Both the position numbers and the translations under genes were made by a program. Below the pieces are notes generated by a model, which worked only from the letters and a program-made list of their open reading frames with translations, was not told the origin of the DNA and ran no database searches. Below, in pieces: positions 44,496-52,923 of a stretch of DNA of 64,000 nt. Each line of letters starts with the position of its first letter. Positions within the stretch are counted from its first letter, which is position 1. This stretch comes from Hyphomicrobium_A sp963817485 (GTDB lineage: Bacteria > Pseudomonadota > Alphaproteobacteria > Rhizobiales > Hyphomicrobiaceae): positions 1-64,000 of the forward strand of contig CAWFOR010000021.1 of NCBI GenBank assembly GCA_963817485.1, read 5' to 3'.

Positions 44496-44843
44496 GTGGA
44501 GCAGATCATCAGTGCGATCATGCAGTTCCTGCAGCAGGGAATTGTCGCGATCTTCAAGTTTCTAGAACTCGTCTGGACGTGGTCGTTCGGCGAGATCATC
44601 GCCATCTTCCACTCGGATTGGAAAGCGCTTCCTATCTGGAAGCTCGTCGTCCTCGTCGCGGTGGTCGCCGCCATCGCCTACGTGCTCTACAAGACCGTGA
44701 TGGTGCTGTGGGAAGCGGCCGTGGCCGTGTTCGCGGCGTTTGTCGCGCTGCTCAGCGCTTTTGTCTCCGTCCTGCCCTACATCGTTGCGGCCGGGCTGAT
44801 CGCCTTCGCCGGCGGCTGGGTCATCCACAACGTGAACTTCTAG
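44496..44843 (+). CDS. Small membrane protein, unknown
   Basis: 115 residues from the GTG at 44496, with GGGGGAA seven bases upstream. Amphipathic N-terminal helix (MEQIISAIMQFLQQGIVAIF) then hydrophobic spans: LPIWKLVVLVAVVAAIAYVL, ALLSAFVSVLPYIVAAGLIA and a short tail ending HNVNF. It lies between the oxoamine synthase and the permease on the same strand. No family recognised. Confidence 0.62.
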   Translation: MEQIISAIMQFLQQGIVAIFKFLELVWTWSFGEIIAIFHSDWKALPIWKLVVLVAVVAAIAYVLYKTVMVLWEAAVAVFAAFVALLSAFVSVLPYIVAAGLIAFAGGWVIHNVNF

Positions 44844-44885
44844 CGAGGCTTGAACCCAACGCCGCGCCCATTGACCGAGGGGAAC

Positions 44886-46406
44886 ATGCACCGACTGCTT
44901 GCCAGGAAGTCGATCGCAACCCTGCAGGCCGAGGCGCAGGAGACCGAGGTCCAGGCCCTCGTCACCCACGGCGGCGTGCCGCTCAAGCGCACGCTGACGG
45001 CGACGAGCCTGCTCGCGCTCGGTATCGGCGCCATCATCGGTGCCGGCATCTTCGTACTGACGGGACACGCCGCGGCGGCGAACGCTGGGCCGGCGATCGG
45101 CCTCTCGTTCATCCTCGGCGGCATCGCCTGCGCGTTCGCGGGGCTGTGCTACGCCGAGATGGCCTCCACCGTGCCGATCTCCGGCAGCGCCTACACGTAC
45201 GCTTATGCGACGATGGGCGAGCTCATTGCCTGGATCATCGGCTGGGACCTCATCCTCGAGTACGCGCTCGGCGCCACCACCGTCGCGATCGGCTGGTCGG
45301 GTTATGTCGCGAGCTTCCTGAACGATATCGGCATTCACCTGCCAGATCGCCTCGTAAATTCGCCGCTCGCTTACGACCCCGCGACCGGCGCCTGGGCGAC
45401 GACGGGCGCGCTGCTCAACGTGCCGGCCATGGTCGTCGTCGCCGCCATATCCACGCTGCTGGTCGTCGGCGTGCATGAATCGGCGAAGGTGAACAACGTC
45501 ATCGTGCTCATCAAGGTGGCGATCGTCATCGCGTTCATCCTAGCCGGCCTGAGCTACATCTCGACCTCGAACTGGGTGACCGAAACCAACCCGCAAGGCG
45601 CTCTCATTCCGCCCAATATCGCGCCGGGCGAATACGGATGGAGCGGCGTCGTGCGCGGGGCCGCCGTCGTCTTCTTCGCCTACATCGGATTCGACGCCGT
45701 CTCGACCGCATCGCAGGAGGCGATCAACCCCCAGCGCGACATGCCGATCGGCATCCTCGGCTCGCTCGCGATCTGCACGCTGCTCTACGTGCTCGTCAGC
45801 TTCGTCATCACCGGCATCATGCCCTACGACAAGCTCAACGTCCCCGACCCCATCGCGGTCGGCGTTGACGCCATCGGGCTTACGTGGCTGTCGCCGATCA
45901 TCAAGCTCGGCGCCATCCTCGGCCTGACCTCGGTGGTGCTGGTGCTGCTGCTGGGCCAGCCGCGCATCTTCTACGCCATGGCGCGCGACGGCCTGCTGCC
46001 GCCGTGGGCGGCCGTCATCCACAAGCGATTCCGTACGCCCTACATTACGACGACCGTCACCGGCGTGATCGTCGCGATCCTCGCAGGCCTGCTGCCGATC
46101 GGGCTCGTCGGCGAGCTTGTCAGCATCGGGACGCTGTTTGCTTTCGGGATCGTTTGCCTCGGGGTGCTGACCCTGCGCATCACCCAGCCCGGGCTCGAGC
46201 GGCCCTTCAAGGCGCCGGCGATCTACTTCGTCGCGCCCGCGGGCGCCGCCTCCGCAGCCGTCCTCATGCTCGGGCTACCCGGGGACACCTGGGTGCGCCT
46301 CGGCGTCTGGCTGTTGTTCGGGCTCGCGATCTATTTCTTCTACGGCATGCGCCACAGCCGCGTCGGCGCGGCCGCGGCAAGCAACGTGACACCGTTGCGG
46401 CGCTAG
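44886..46406 (+). CDS. APC-superfamily amino acid permease
   Basis: 506 residues from the ATG at 44886, with GAGGGG upstream. An N-terminal cytoplasmic stretch is followed by 12-14 hydrophobic spans. The signature LGIGAIIGAGIFVLTGHAAA in span 1, CYAEMASTVPISGSAYTYAY in span 3, and AYIGFDAVSTASQEAINPQR in span 6-7 match the cationic amino acid transporter (CAT) subgroup of the APC superfamily. LGQPRIFYAMARDGLLP is also typical. It imports amino acids by proton symport or exchange; specificity unknown. Confidence 0.92.
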   Translation: MHRLLARKSIATLQAEAQETEVQALVTHGGVPLKRTLTATSLLALGIGAIIGAGIFVLTGHAAAANAGPAIGLSFILGGIACAFAGLCYAEMASTVPISGSAYTYAYATMGELIAWIIGWDLILEYALGATTVAIGWSGYVASFLNDIGIHLPDRLVNSPLAYDPATGAWATTGALLNVPAMVVVAAISTLLVVGVHESAKVNNVIVLIKVAIVIAFILAGLSYISTSNWVTETNPQGALIPPNIAPGEYGWSGVVRGAAVVFFAYIGFDAVSTASQEAINPQRDMPIGILGSLAICTLLYVLVSFVITGIMPYDKLNVPDPIAVGVDAIGLTWLSPIIKLGAILGLTSVVLVLLLGQPRIFYAMARDGLLPPWAAVIHKRFRTPYITTTVTGVIVAILAGLLPIGLVGELVSIGTLFAFGIVCLGVLTLRITQPGLERPFKAPAIYFVAPAGAASAAVLMLGLPGDTWVRLGVWLLFGLAIYFFYGMRHSRVGAAAASNVTPLRR

Positions 46407-46435
46407 CCCGAGCAAGGCGCCCGATTATCGGATCT

Positions 46436-46717
46436 TCAATCGAAGTAGCCGGTGCGCTCGACCGTACGGATGCGGGTGCGAAAACCTGCCGCCTCCAGCT
46501 CCGCGCTTGCACGCTCGGCGCGCTCCACGGAAAGCTCCCAGTCGAGATCGCGCTCCATCGTCGGCAGCATGGTGAAGGCGCCCAGGTCCCGCGCAGGATA
46601 CCCCTGCATGATCTCCCTGGCTTCCGCGTCGCGCCGCATCGCGTGCGCCTCGGTCAGGACGGTGTAAAGCGCACTTAGAATTGCCCGACTGTCACGCATT
46701 TCTCGACTGTCACGCAT
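46436..46717 (-). CDS. Small hypothetical protein with a duplicated start
   Basis: 93 residues from the ATG at 46715-46717, with AGAGGGG seven bases upstream. The first codons are a tandem near-repeat of 15 bases: ATGCGTGACAGTCGA then, after GAA, ATGCGTGACAGTCGG, giving MRDSREMRDSRA. Either ATG (46717 or 46699) may start translation. The rest is helical and polar, with YPARDLGAFTMLPTMERDLD and a tail FRTRIRTVERTGYFD. I do not recognise a family. Confidence 0.55.
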   Translation of the reverse strand: MRDSREMRDSRAILSALYTVLTEAHAMRRDAEAREIMQGYPARDLGAFTMLPTMERDLDWELSVERAERASAELEAAGFRTRIRTVERTGYFD

Positions 46718-46867
46718 ATTGAGACCCCTCTTCACTCAACATGTCAGCTACCCGTCATAGTCGTACCGCGCAGCTGCGGTAGCGCGCTGTTGTTTCAGCG
46801 CGTTTTCCACAGTTGCGGATGAAATGCGGGGTGCTGCAGCCGAGCACATCGGCGCCTGCTCCGGGCC

Positions 46868-46908
46868 TCCAAAAAATGAAGCGGCGCCGGCCCGCAAGCC
46901 GACGCCGC
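46868..46908 (-). terminator. Rho-independent terminator of the 46940 membrane gene
   Basis: On the minus strand an 11-bp GC stem (46898-46908 with 46881-46891, one G-T wobble) with a six-base loop is followed by CTTCATTTTTTGG. It lies about 30 bases past the stop at 46940 and fits a canonical intrinsic terminator. Confidence 0.78.
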
Positions 46909-46939
46909 AGATATTCGGAGATCCCAGTGCAGGCCGCGA

Positions 46940-47335
46940 TCAGGCGCGCCGCACCTCCATGTAGTACGTGATCATGAGCATGGACATGAGGATCGCCGAG
47001 GCGATGCCGGCAACCGTTCCGACCCAGACGGGAGAATAGCTACCGCCCATATCGTCGAGGAACTCCTTGCCGGCGAGACTGCCGGCGAGCGAGGCGACGA
47101 TGGCAAATATCGCGACGACAAGCGGAATTTTGAAGTCATTGGGCCCGGCGCCCGACAGACGGTTGATGAGCTCGTTGCGCACGAACACAGCGACGATAGT
47201 CGCGATAAAACCTGAGATCACCGCGAGCACCGGCGGATCGAAGTTAGGCCCCAGCATGCCGCCGACAGCGGCTCCCACAGCTGCGGCGACTAGGATGACG
47301 ACGATCAGGCTTGCAGAGGTCACTCCTTCCGGCAT
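46940..47335 (-). CDS. Four-span membrane protein, unknown
   Basis: 131 residues from the ATG at 47333-47335, with GGGAG upstream. Four hydrophobic segments: SLIVVILVAAAVGAAVGGML, PVLAVISGFIATIVAVFV, IPLVVAIFAIVASLAGSLAG and VWVGTVAGIASAILMSMLMI. A NELINRLSGAGPNDF loop sits on one face. Followed by an intrinsic terminator, so probably monocistronic. No family recognised. Confidence 0.65.
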   Translation of the reverse strand: MPEGVTSASLIVVILVAAAVGAAVGGMLGPNFDPPVLAVISGFIATIVAVFVRNELINRLSGAGPNDFKIPLVVAIFAIVASLAGSLAGKEFLDDMGGSYSPVWVGTVAGIASAILMSMLMITYYMEVRRA

Positions 47336-47501
47336 GGGTCTCCCTTTCCTTTTTTGATTGCGGCCGCCGTTGCGCGCCACGGCACGTCCAATGGTAGAGC
47401 CCTACGGCGAACTCACCATACTAGCCCGATTCCTCCGCGATAAGACTTTGCTGTCACGGAGAGCGTTTTGATTGCGTTGCTGCGCTGCGGCGCGTGCAGC
47501 T

Positions 47502-47915
47502 TCAGTGGTGCCGGTGGCCGCGCGGGGCGGCGGGCGCGGCAGCCGGGGTGGTAGCCGCTGCAGGCGTGGCCCCGGGCGGGGTTTCCCCCTTCGCGACGAT
47601 GAGATCGGGAATGACCGAAGCGCTCGGGCCGTACATGCCGAGGATCGTCGTGCACAGCCGCTCGACCTCGGACGCCGACCGCTGCACATCGGTGAGCTTC
47701 TTCAGCGCCTTCTGGTATTGCTCGTGAAATTTATCGCGGTCGCTCGCGGTCGCGGTGTCGGCGAGATCGTGCTCCTTCTTCGTGCTCGTGGTCTCGCAGT
47801 TCTTCCAGCTCCAGTCGATGTAGGCCGCGTCCTCGGGGCTGAACGCCTTGTCGGCCAACGCGGGAGCACACAGAAACGCCATCCCCAACGGCAGAATCCG
47901 GACGATCCGATGCAT
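47502..47915 (-). CDS. Secreted protein with Ala/Pro-rich tail, unknown
   Basis: 137 residues from the ATG at 47913-47915 (GGAGAG upstream). A signal peptide (MHRIVRILPLGMAFLCAPAL, cut after ALA) is followed by a helical domain with two Cys (SWKNCETTSTKKEHDLADTA; VERLCTTILGMYGPSASVIP) and a low-complexity Ala/Pro/Thr tail ending GHRHH. Probably periplasmic. I do not recognise the family. Confidence 0.65.
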   Translation of the reverse strand: MHRIVRILPLGMAFLCAPALADKAFSPEDAAYIDWSWKNCETTSTKKEHDLADTATASDRDKFHEQYQKALKKLTDVQRSASEVERLCTTILGMYGPSASVIPDLIVAKGETPPGATPAAATTPAAAPAAPRGHRHH

Positions 47916-48256
47916 TCTCCAGCTCTCCTTTCCCAGAGTGAACTGCAACGGCTATAGCCACAACTCGGCGACGACAGTGAGACGAGCGGGCGGGAGCGCC
48001 CCCAAGCCCTGCATCAGGCGCTCCCTTGGCCGCCGAGGGGGACGGGGGGTAGCCATCGGCGGCCACTGCCATAACGGATAAGGTCTCGCCGATTCCGTCG
48101 CCGCTGTTCCGCGACCGGGCGTCGCGGTTAATGCCGGGGTGGGGGACCGGTGGGGACCGCAAGCCGGCGGAAGGGCTCTGTTCCGGCAGGAACCGCGGGC
48201 CATGCTCGCCCGACGTAAAATCCGCGCGCAACATAAGACGTTGCGCGAGGACAAAA
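47916..48256. other. Intergenic region between 47502 gene and a small plus-strand frame
   Basis: About 340 bases without a convincing gene. GC-rich, with short C- and G-runs; holds the promoter of the secreted protein on the minus strand. No clear hairpin-plus-T terminator or repeat seen. Confidence 0.45.
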
Positions 48257-48427
48257 ATGGCCGATGTCGCGGCATATGCATTTACGCCGGAGCTGCGGGA
48301 ATATCTGGCAAACCCCAGCTACGAGCGTCTGCTCGAGCGCGTGCGCACTTGGCGCAACGCGGCTTATCTCGGCATCGGGAGATTCTCGCTCACCTGGCCG
48401 GTGGCCGCATTCCTGCGCAGCTTGTGA
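48257..48427 (+). CDS. Possible small protein, overlaps the FAD oxidoreductase gene tail to tail
   Basis: 56 residues from ATG 48257, with GAGGA five bases upstream: MADVAAYAFTPELREYLANP, then SYERLLERVRTWRNAAYLGI and GRFSLTWPVAAFLRSL. The sequence is helix-like, but the last 64 bases are antisense to the end of the minus-strand gene at 48364, so coding status is doubtful. Confidence 0.35.
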   Translation: MADVAAYAFTPELREYLANPSYERLLERVRTWRNAAYLGIGRFSLTWPVAAFLRSL

Positions 48428-49581
48428 TCCCTGAGCAGCGCGGCGGCTGAAACGCTCGCGCGGCGCAGCACGGACGCCCCCATCTGGACGCCAAACCGCG
48501 TCCAGCGTCGCGCGCGCCAGGCCAGCCCCTCATCGGTAGAAAGTGAGCGCAGGTGAAACGCGCGGGCGGCAGAGTTCGCGTCGCACGCACGCTTGATCGG
48601 GTCGGCGTAGAAGCTCGCGAGCTTCTCCGTGCCCATGCCCGGCGAGGCGAGCCAGCGCGGGATGTGCGCGTTGCAAAGGCGCTCGACGTCGGTCAAGACC
48701 TTGTTCGCCCCCACTCCGACCGCCGGGCAGGCGGTGGCGAAGGCGTCGCCCACGAGCACGATGCCGGGTTGCAGGTAGCCCTCGGTGACGTAGAGGTCGA
48801 TCGGCCGGATGCGGACGTTCTCGGCGGCGAAGCCTCCGAGGACGCTCTGCAGTTTCGGCCACAGCGCGGCGAGCGTCGCTTCCGGAGCGTCGCGCATTCC
48901 CTCGATGCGGGGATCGCGCGCCTTCCAGTAGGTGAACATGTTGACCCGATGGGTGCCGCCGGCCCCGAAGATCGACATATAGGCGACGCCGTTGGAGACC
49001 TTCTCCGGGTAATAAGTCAGCGCTTTGAAGCCGAAGCTGGAGCGGCCGGTGGGGCGCAGATCGAAGCCGATCGCCACGGTGTGGCCGCGGCTGACCACGC
49101 GCCGCTCGATGCCGAGCGACTGCGCCAGCCCGGGGTGCAGGCCGTTGGCCATGACGACGAGCCGCGCGGACAACTCCTCGCCGGTCGACAGCATGAGGAT
49201 CTGCCGGTCCGCGCTGTTGGCGATGCCGGTGACCTTGGCGCGGACCTGGCTCACGCTCGCGGGGATCTGCCCGCGCACGGCGTTGACGAGCGTGTCGTAG
49301 ATGATGCCGTAGCGACCGCTGCGCTTTGTCTCGAGGACGCGGCCGTAGCGGGCGATCGTGACGACGCCATCGAGCGTGGCCTGCCGCAGCACGGGCTCGG
49401 CAAGACCGGTCTTGCGCAACAGCGCGACCTGTGAAGCGTCGAGCTTCTCGCAGCGGAACTCGGCCGGGTAGATGTCGTGCGGGTCGACGAGGGCGACGCT
49501 GTAGCCTGCCTTGCCGAGCATGGCGGCCGCAGTCGATCCGGCGAGCCCGGCGCCGACGATGGCAATATCGCAATCCTTCAT
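48364..49581 (-). CDS. FAD-dependent oxidoreductase (group A flavoprotein monooxygenase-like)
   Basis: 405 residues. The N-terminal dinucleotide motif CDIAIVGAGLAGSTAAAMLG binds FAD; FRCEKLDASQVALLRKTGLA and RYDTLVNAVRG-like positions lead to the second FAD motif, IVLVGDAFATACPAVGVGAN, typical of PHBH-fold hydroxylases and geranylgeranyl-reductase-type enzymes. The C-terminus is basic and without membrane spans. It lies 30 bases downstream of the GNAT gene at 49612 on the same strand, so the pair is likely one operon. Substrate unknown. Confidence 0.85.
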   Translation of the reverse strand: MKDCDIAIVGAGLAGSTAAAMLGKAGYSVALVDPHDIYPAEFRCEKLDASQVALLRKTGLAEPVLRQATLDGVVTIARYGRVLETKRSGRYGIIYDTLVNAVRGQIPASVSQVRAKVTGIANSADRQILMLSTGEELSARLVVMANGLHPGLAQSLGIERRVVSRGHTVAIGFDLRPTGRSSFGFKALTYYPEKVSNGVAYMSIFGAGGTHRVNMFTYWKARDPRIEGMRDAPEATLAALWPKLQSVLGGFAAENVRIRPIDLYVTEGYLQPGIVLVGDAFATACPAVGVGANKVLTDVERLCNAHIPRWLASPGMGTEKLASFYADPIKRACDANSAARAFHLRSLSTDEGLAWRARRWTRFGVQMGASVLRRASVSAAALLRDHKLRRNAATGQVSENLPMPR

Positions 49582-49611
49582 GACGTTCTCCGCTCGTGTG
49601 CCGCTCGGCGG

Positions 49612-50874
49612 CTAGGCGATACTGTGAAGCTTGACCGTGCCGGACGCGTCGGAGGCCGTGCGGCCTTCACCCATCAGGTGGCGGCGAACGGCCTCAACCG
49701 TTTGACGCGCATACGGCGAATGCTTGATGCGGCGCTTGACGTTGAGCTGCCCGCGCCACAGCGGCGCCGCGACCTTGCCGCGCACGGTCAGCGGGATGAC
49801 CGAGTCAAAGAGCGTATCGGTCTCGTCGCAGAAGGCGCGCTTGTATCCCGCCTCGCCGATGCCGAGATCGAAGGTGTCGAGCCCCCGCTCGCACGCCATG
49901 CGGACGACGTTCGCCAGCAGCAATTCGCCCGGGCTCTCGTTGGAAAGCTCATTCATGATCATCGAGTTGAACATGCCGGAGAACCGGCGCTCGGAGACGA
50001 CGCCGGCGAACGTCGCGACGATCTGATCGCCGACGGAAGCCGCGTAGAGCTCGATCGGCGCCTCGCCGGTGTGGGGATCGGGGCGGGTCGCCGCCGCTTC
50101 GATGAATTCGCGCACCCCCGGCTCGGCGAAAGCGTTGGCGATGCCGAGCTGGCGCATGCGATCGGCCTTCTGCGCAAAGAAGACGATGAGCACGCGCGCA
50201 ATGTCCTCGGCCGAGCGCGCGCGCCAATAGCTCACGGGGCCATGCTTGGCGAGCGCCCGCTCCTTCTGGCGCATCTTCTTGCGTGTGCTGGAGCTGACGC
50301 GGGCGCTATACAGAGCCTCGAAATCGGCGGCGAGCGCGCCGTGACAGATGACGCTCGGCAACTCGTCGTGCGGCAGGAGCGCCAGTGGATTTTCCACGTG
50401 GCCCCAGCTCTTCGGTTGGTTCAGGAGGAGCAGCATGTCGGGGCTGCCATCGGCACGGCCAATGTCGGCCACGATTCCGACCATGTCCTCGGGTGCGACG
50501 CTGGTCGCGACCTCGGGACACCAGAGCGGGAAGTTTGCATTCGAGTGTTTGCCGCCAAAAAAGCGTGCCACCGAGAGCGGGCCCAGCTTGGCGCGGCACA
50601 GGGGCCACAGGAACGCGGCGCGCCCCGTGTGATCGCGGCCGACGACAATGTGGGGTGTGGCACCTTCCACGCGGCCGACCTTCTCCTGCCAGCTCGAGGC
50701 CCAGGTGTAACGCTGGTAGGGGCTCGACAGCGCCGAGCTGCGCTCGAGCTCGAGCCAAATCGGTGCCGCGGCCGCCATGCAGGTCAAGACATCAATATGG
50801 AAGCGACGGCCACCCTGCGCCTTCGTCGAGGGCTCGACCCGGCTCCAGGTTTCGGAGGACGGAAATGTGTTCAT
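49612..50874 (-). CDS. GNAT family acyltransferase (CelD/BcsL type)
   Basis: 420 residues from the ATG at 50872-50874. The N-terminal half holds SPYQRYTWASSWQ and HIVVGRDHTGRAAFLWPLCR; the C-terminal half shows STRKKMRQKERALAKHGPVS, FFAQKADRMRQLGIANAFAE, GDQIVATFAGVVSERRFSGM and the LDTFDLGIGEAGYKRAFCDE region, matching the Acetyltransf_6 type GNAT domain of the CelD/BcsL family. Such enzymes acylate amino groups in envelope polysaccharide, siderophore or lipid pathways, including bacterial ceramide synthesis. Partner gene: the FAD oxidoreductase downstream. Confidence 0.85.
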   Translation of the reverse strand: MNTFPSSETWSRVEPSTKAQGGRRFHIDVLTCMAAAAPIWLELERSSALSSPYQRYTWASSWQEKVGRVEGATPHIVVGRDHTGRAAFLWPLCRAKLGPLSVARFFGGKHSNANFPLWCPEVATSVAPEDMVGIVADIGRADGSPDMLLLLNQPKSWGHVENPLALLPHDELPSVICHGALAADFEALYSARVSSSTRKKMRQKERALAKHGPVSYWRARSAEDIARVLIVFFAQKADRMRQLGIANAFAEPGVREFIEAAATRPDPHTGEAPIELYAASVGDQIVATFAGVVSERRFSGMFNSMIMNELSNESPGELLLANVVRMACERGLDTFDLGIGEAGYKRAFCDETDTLFDSVIPLTVRGKVAAPLWRGQLNVKRRIKHSPYARQTVEAVRRHLMGEGRTASDASGTVKLHSIA

Positions 50875-51155
50875 CGGGGGCCACCGTTGGAGCGGGCTGT
50901 TCTGCAGGCCGCAGAGTGGTCGTCCCGGGGCGGGAGCGGCGTCTGCGCCGGTCCCTTCAGTGCAACTCCCTTGCCAGCACGGAGGGCGTGTCGAGAGGCC
51001 GTCGGTTCCCGCTTTTGAGCGCCAGCTTGAGCCGAAATGGAGGCTCTCCGCCCCAGATGCCCCAAATCGGCACAGGGCCGAATGAGCTGCCCTTATGCCG
51101 GGGAATCGGGCCGGAGCCTGCGAGCGGCGCCCGGTCGATAACGCGCTCAGCTCCG

Positions 51156-52913
51156 CTACCGCACGCCCTTGTGTCCGATGGCCCAGACGTAGGCCGCGAC
51201 CGCGCCGAGGTCCTCCTTCGACAGCGTGACACCGCCCATCGGCGGCATGGCGCCGGGATGCTGCTTCGGCTCGGGCACGCCGTTGGTGATGGTATCGGTG
51301 ATGCTTGCGAGGCTGCCGTCGCCCCACAGCCACTTGCCCGACGTGAGGTTGGGGCCGACCGGTGTGCCGATACCGCCGGCGCCGTGACAGCCTGCGCACG
51401 TCGCGCCCGCAAGCTCGCCGCTGAAGACCTTCTCTCCGAGGTCGACCTGCGCTTGCGTCGCTCCGGGCGGCGGGACGAGCTTCGCCCCGGCATCGGGATG
51501 AATGCCCTCAGGCGGGAGCACCGCGGGCGCGGCCTCGGCATGGGTCGCCGACGCCGGAGCGGCCTCGACGCCCTTGGCGTTGGGATCGCCGGCGTAGGTG
51601 ATGCGCCAAATGCGTCCGGCCTTGTCGTCGCTCACGTAGAGCGCGCCATCGGGGCCGACCGCCAAGCCCGACGGCCGATGCACGGCGCGGCCCGGCTCCT
51701 TGTGCGCTCCGGCAAATCCATCGGCGAACACGATATAGTCGCCGGACGGCTTACCGTCGGCCAGCGGCTGGAACACGACGTTGTAGCCGCCCTGCGGACC
51801 GGGCGCGCGGTTCCACGAGCCGTGGAAGGCGATGAACGCGCCCCCGCGATAGCCCTCGGGGAACTGCGTCGCCTTGTAGATCTTGAGATCGTTCGGCGCC
51901 CAGTGGGCCGGGAAGGCCGCGCCCGGCGGCGCGGCGTGCGCGCATTCCCCGACGAGCTTGCCCCCGTCGCCGCCGTACTCGGGCCCGAGTACGAGCTTGC
52001 TCTGCTTGGGATCGAAATAGCACTTCGGCCAACCGTACCACGCGCCCTGCTTGAGGATCATGATCTGCTCGGCCGGCAGCTCGAAGCCCTGATCGACCGT
52101 ATAAAGCTCGGGCCAGTCCTCGTGCAATTGATCGCGGCCGTGCTGCGTGACGAAGAGGCGCCCGGCGGCATCGAAGTCGAAGCCCTCGCCGTTGCGGATG
52201 CCCGAGGCATAGCGCTCCTTGGGCGAGAACACTTGATCGGTCTTGCCGGCGTCGTAGCGCCAGATGCCGGCGCGCGTCTCGAGCTCGGTGCAGGGATCGT
52301 TGCCGGGCGAATGCGGCATGCGGTTCTTCACCTCGCACGTGTTCGTTGCCGAGCCCATGGAGACGAACAGGTTTCCCTCGGCATCGATCGCGAAGGGGTG
52401 CATCGGGTGGTCGCCGGTGATCGGCATGCCGCTGAGCACGGTCACGGGCTTCTCGGTCGGCGCGAGCACTCCGTCCTTCAGCGCGTAGCGCACGATGCGG
52501 TCGTTGATCTCCGCGTAAAGACCACCCTTGTAGAGTGCGATGCCGGTGCCACCGTGCCCGCCCTCGGCGGCCGTCTGCCCGAAGCGCGCAACCTGGTCCG
52601 CCTTGCCGGCTCCCTTCGTATCCTTGAGCGCGACGAGGAAGCCGCCCGCCGGCGGCGTATCGTTGTTGTAATAGACGCCGCTCCACGTGTTCACATAGAG
52701 GGTGCCGTCCGGCGCCACGACCATCTGCCGCGCATGCCCGACGTTGTCGGCGAATACAGTGGCGCAAAAGTCCTTTGGCACCGTGATGCCGGTATCGGTC
52801 TGCGGACAGGCCTCGGCAGCGAGCGCCGGCGCGGCGCTGTGTGCTAGGAGGGCGCCGCCCGCGATGAGGGTTGCAAGCGCGAGCGAGCCGGGACGTGCAA
52901 ATTGCGATGTCAT
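51156..52913 (-). CDS. PQQ-type sugar dehydrogenase (sorbosone dehydrogenase-like) with C-terminal cytochrome c
   Basis: 585 residues from the ATG at 52911-52913, with GAGGAGG upstream. A signal peptide leads to a six-bladed propeller: VFADNVGHARQMVVAPDGTL, YVNTWSGVYYN, HPFAIDAEGNLFVSMGS, GIRNGEGFDFDAAGRLFVTQ, FIAFHGSWNRAPGPQGGYNV and RPSGLAVGPDGALYVSDDKA, as in PQQ-dependent soluble aldose/sorbosone dehydrogenases. A Pro/Ala linker joins a C-terminal cytochrome c domain with the haem site CAGCH and a distal Met region (GAMPPMGG). It would oxidise sugars in the periplasm and pass electrons to the chain. Same operon as the lactonase-like gene upstream. Confidence 0.9.
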   Translation of the reverse strand: MTSQFARPGSLALATLIAGGALLAHSAAPALAAEACPQTDTGITVPKDFCATVFADNVGHARQMVVAPDGTLYVNTWSGVYYNNDTPPAGGFLVALKDTKGAGKADQVARFGQTAAEGGHGGTGIALYKGGLYAEINDRIVRYALKDGVLAPTEKPVTVLSGMPITGDHPMHPFAIDAEGNLFVSMGSATNTCEVKNRMPHSPGNDPCTELETRAGIWRYDAGKTDQVFSPKERYASGIRNGEGFDFDAAGRLFVTQHGRDQLHEDWPELYTVDQGFELPAEQIMILKQGAWYGWPKCYFDPKQSKLVLGPEYGGDGGKLVGECAHAAPPGAAFPAHWAPNDLKIYKATQFPEGYRGGAFIAFHGSWNRAPGPQGGYNVVFQPLADGKPSGDYIVFADGFAGAHKEPGRAVHRPSGLAVGPDGALYVSDDKAGRIWRITYAGDPNAKGVEAAPASATHAEAAPAVLPPEGIHPDAGAKLVPPPGATQAQVDLGEKVFSGELAGATCAGCHGAGGIGTPVGPNLTSGKWLWGDGSLASITDTITNGVPEPKQHPGAMPPMGGVTLSKEDLGAVAAYVWAIGHKGVR

Positions 52914-52923
52914 CGTCGCCTCC

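Noticed and set aside
50385..52847. An 820-codon open frame on the plus strand
   Set aside because: Antisense to the GNAT and PQQ dehydrogenase genes, low-complexity Arg-rich translation, no motif.
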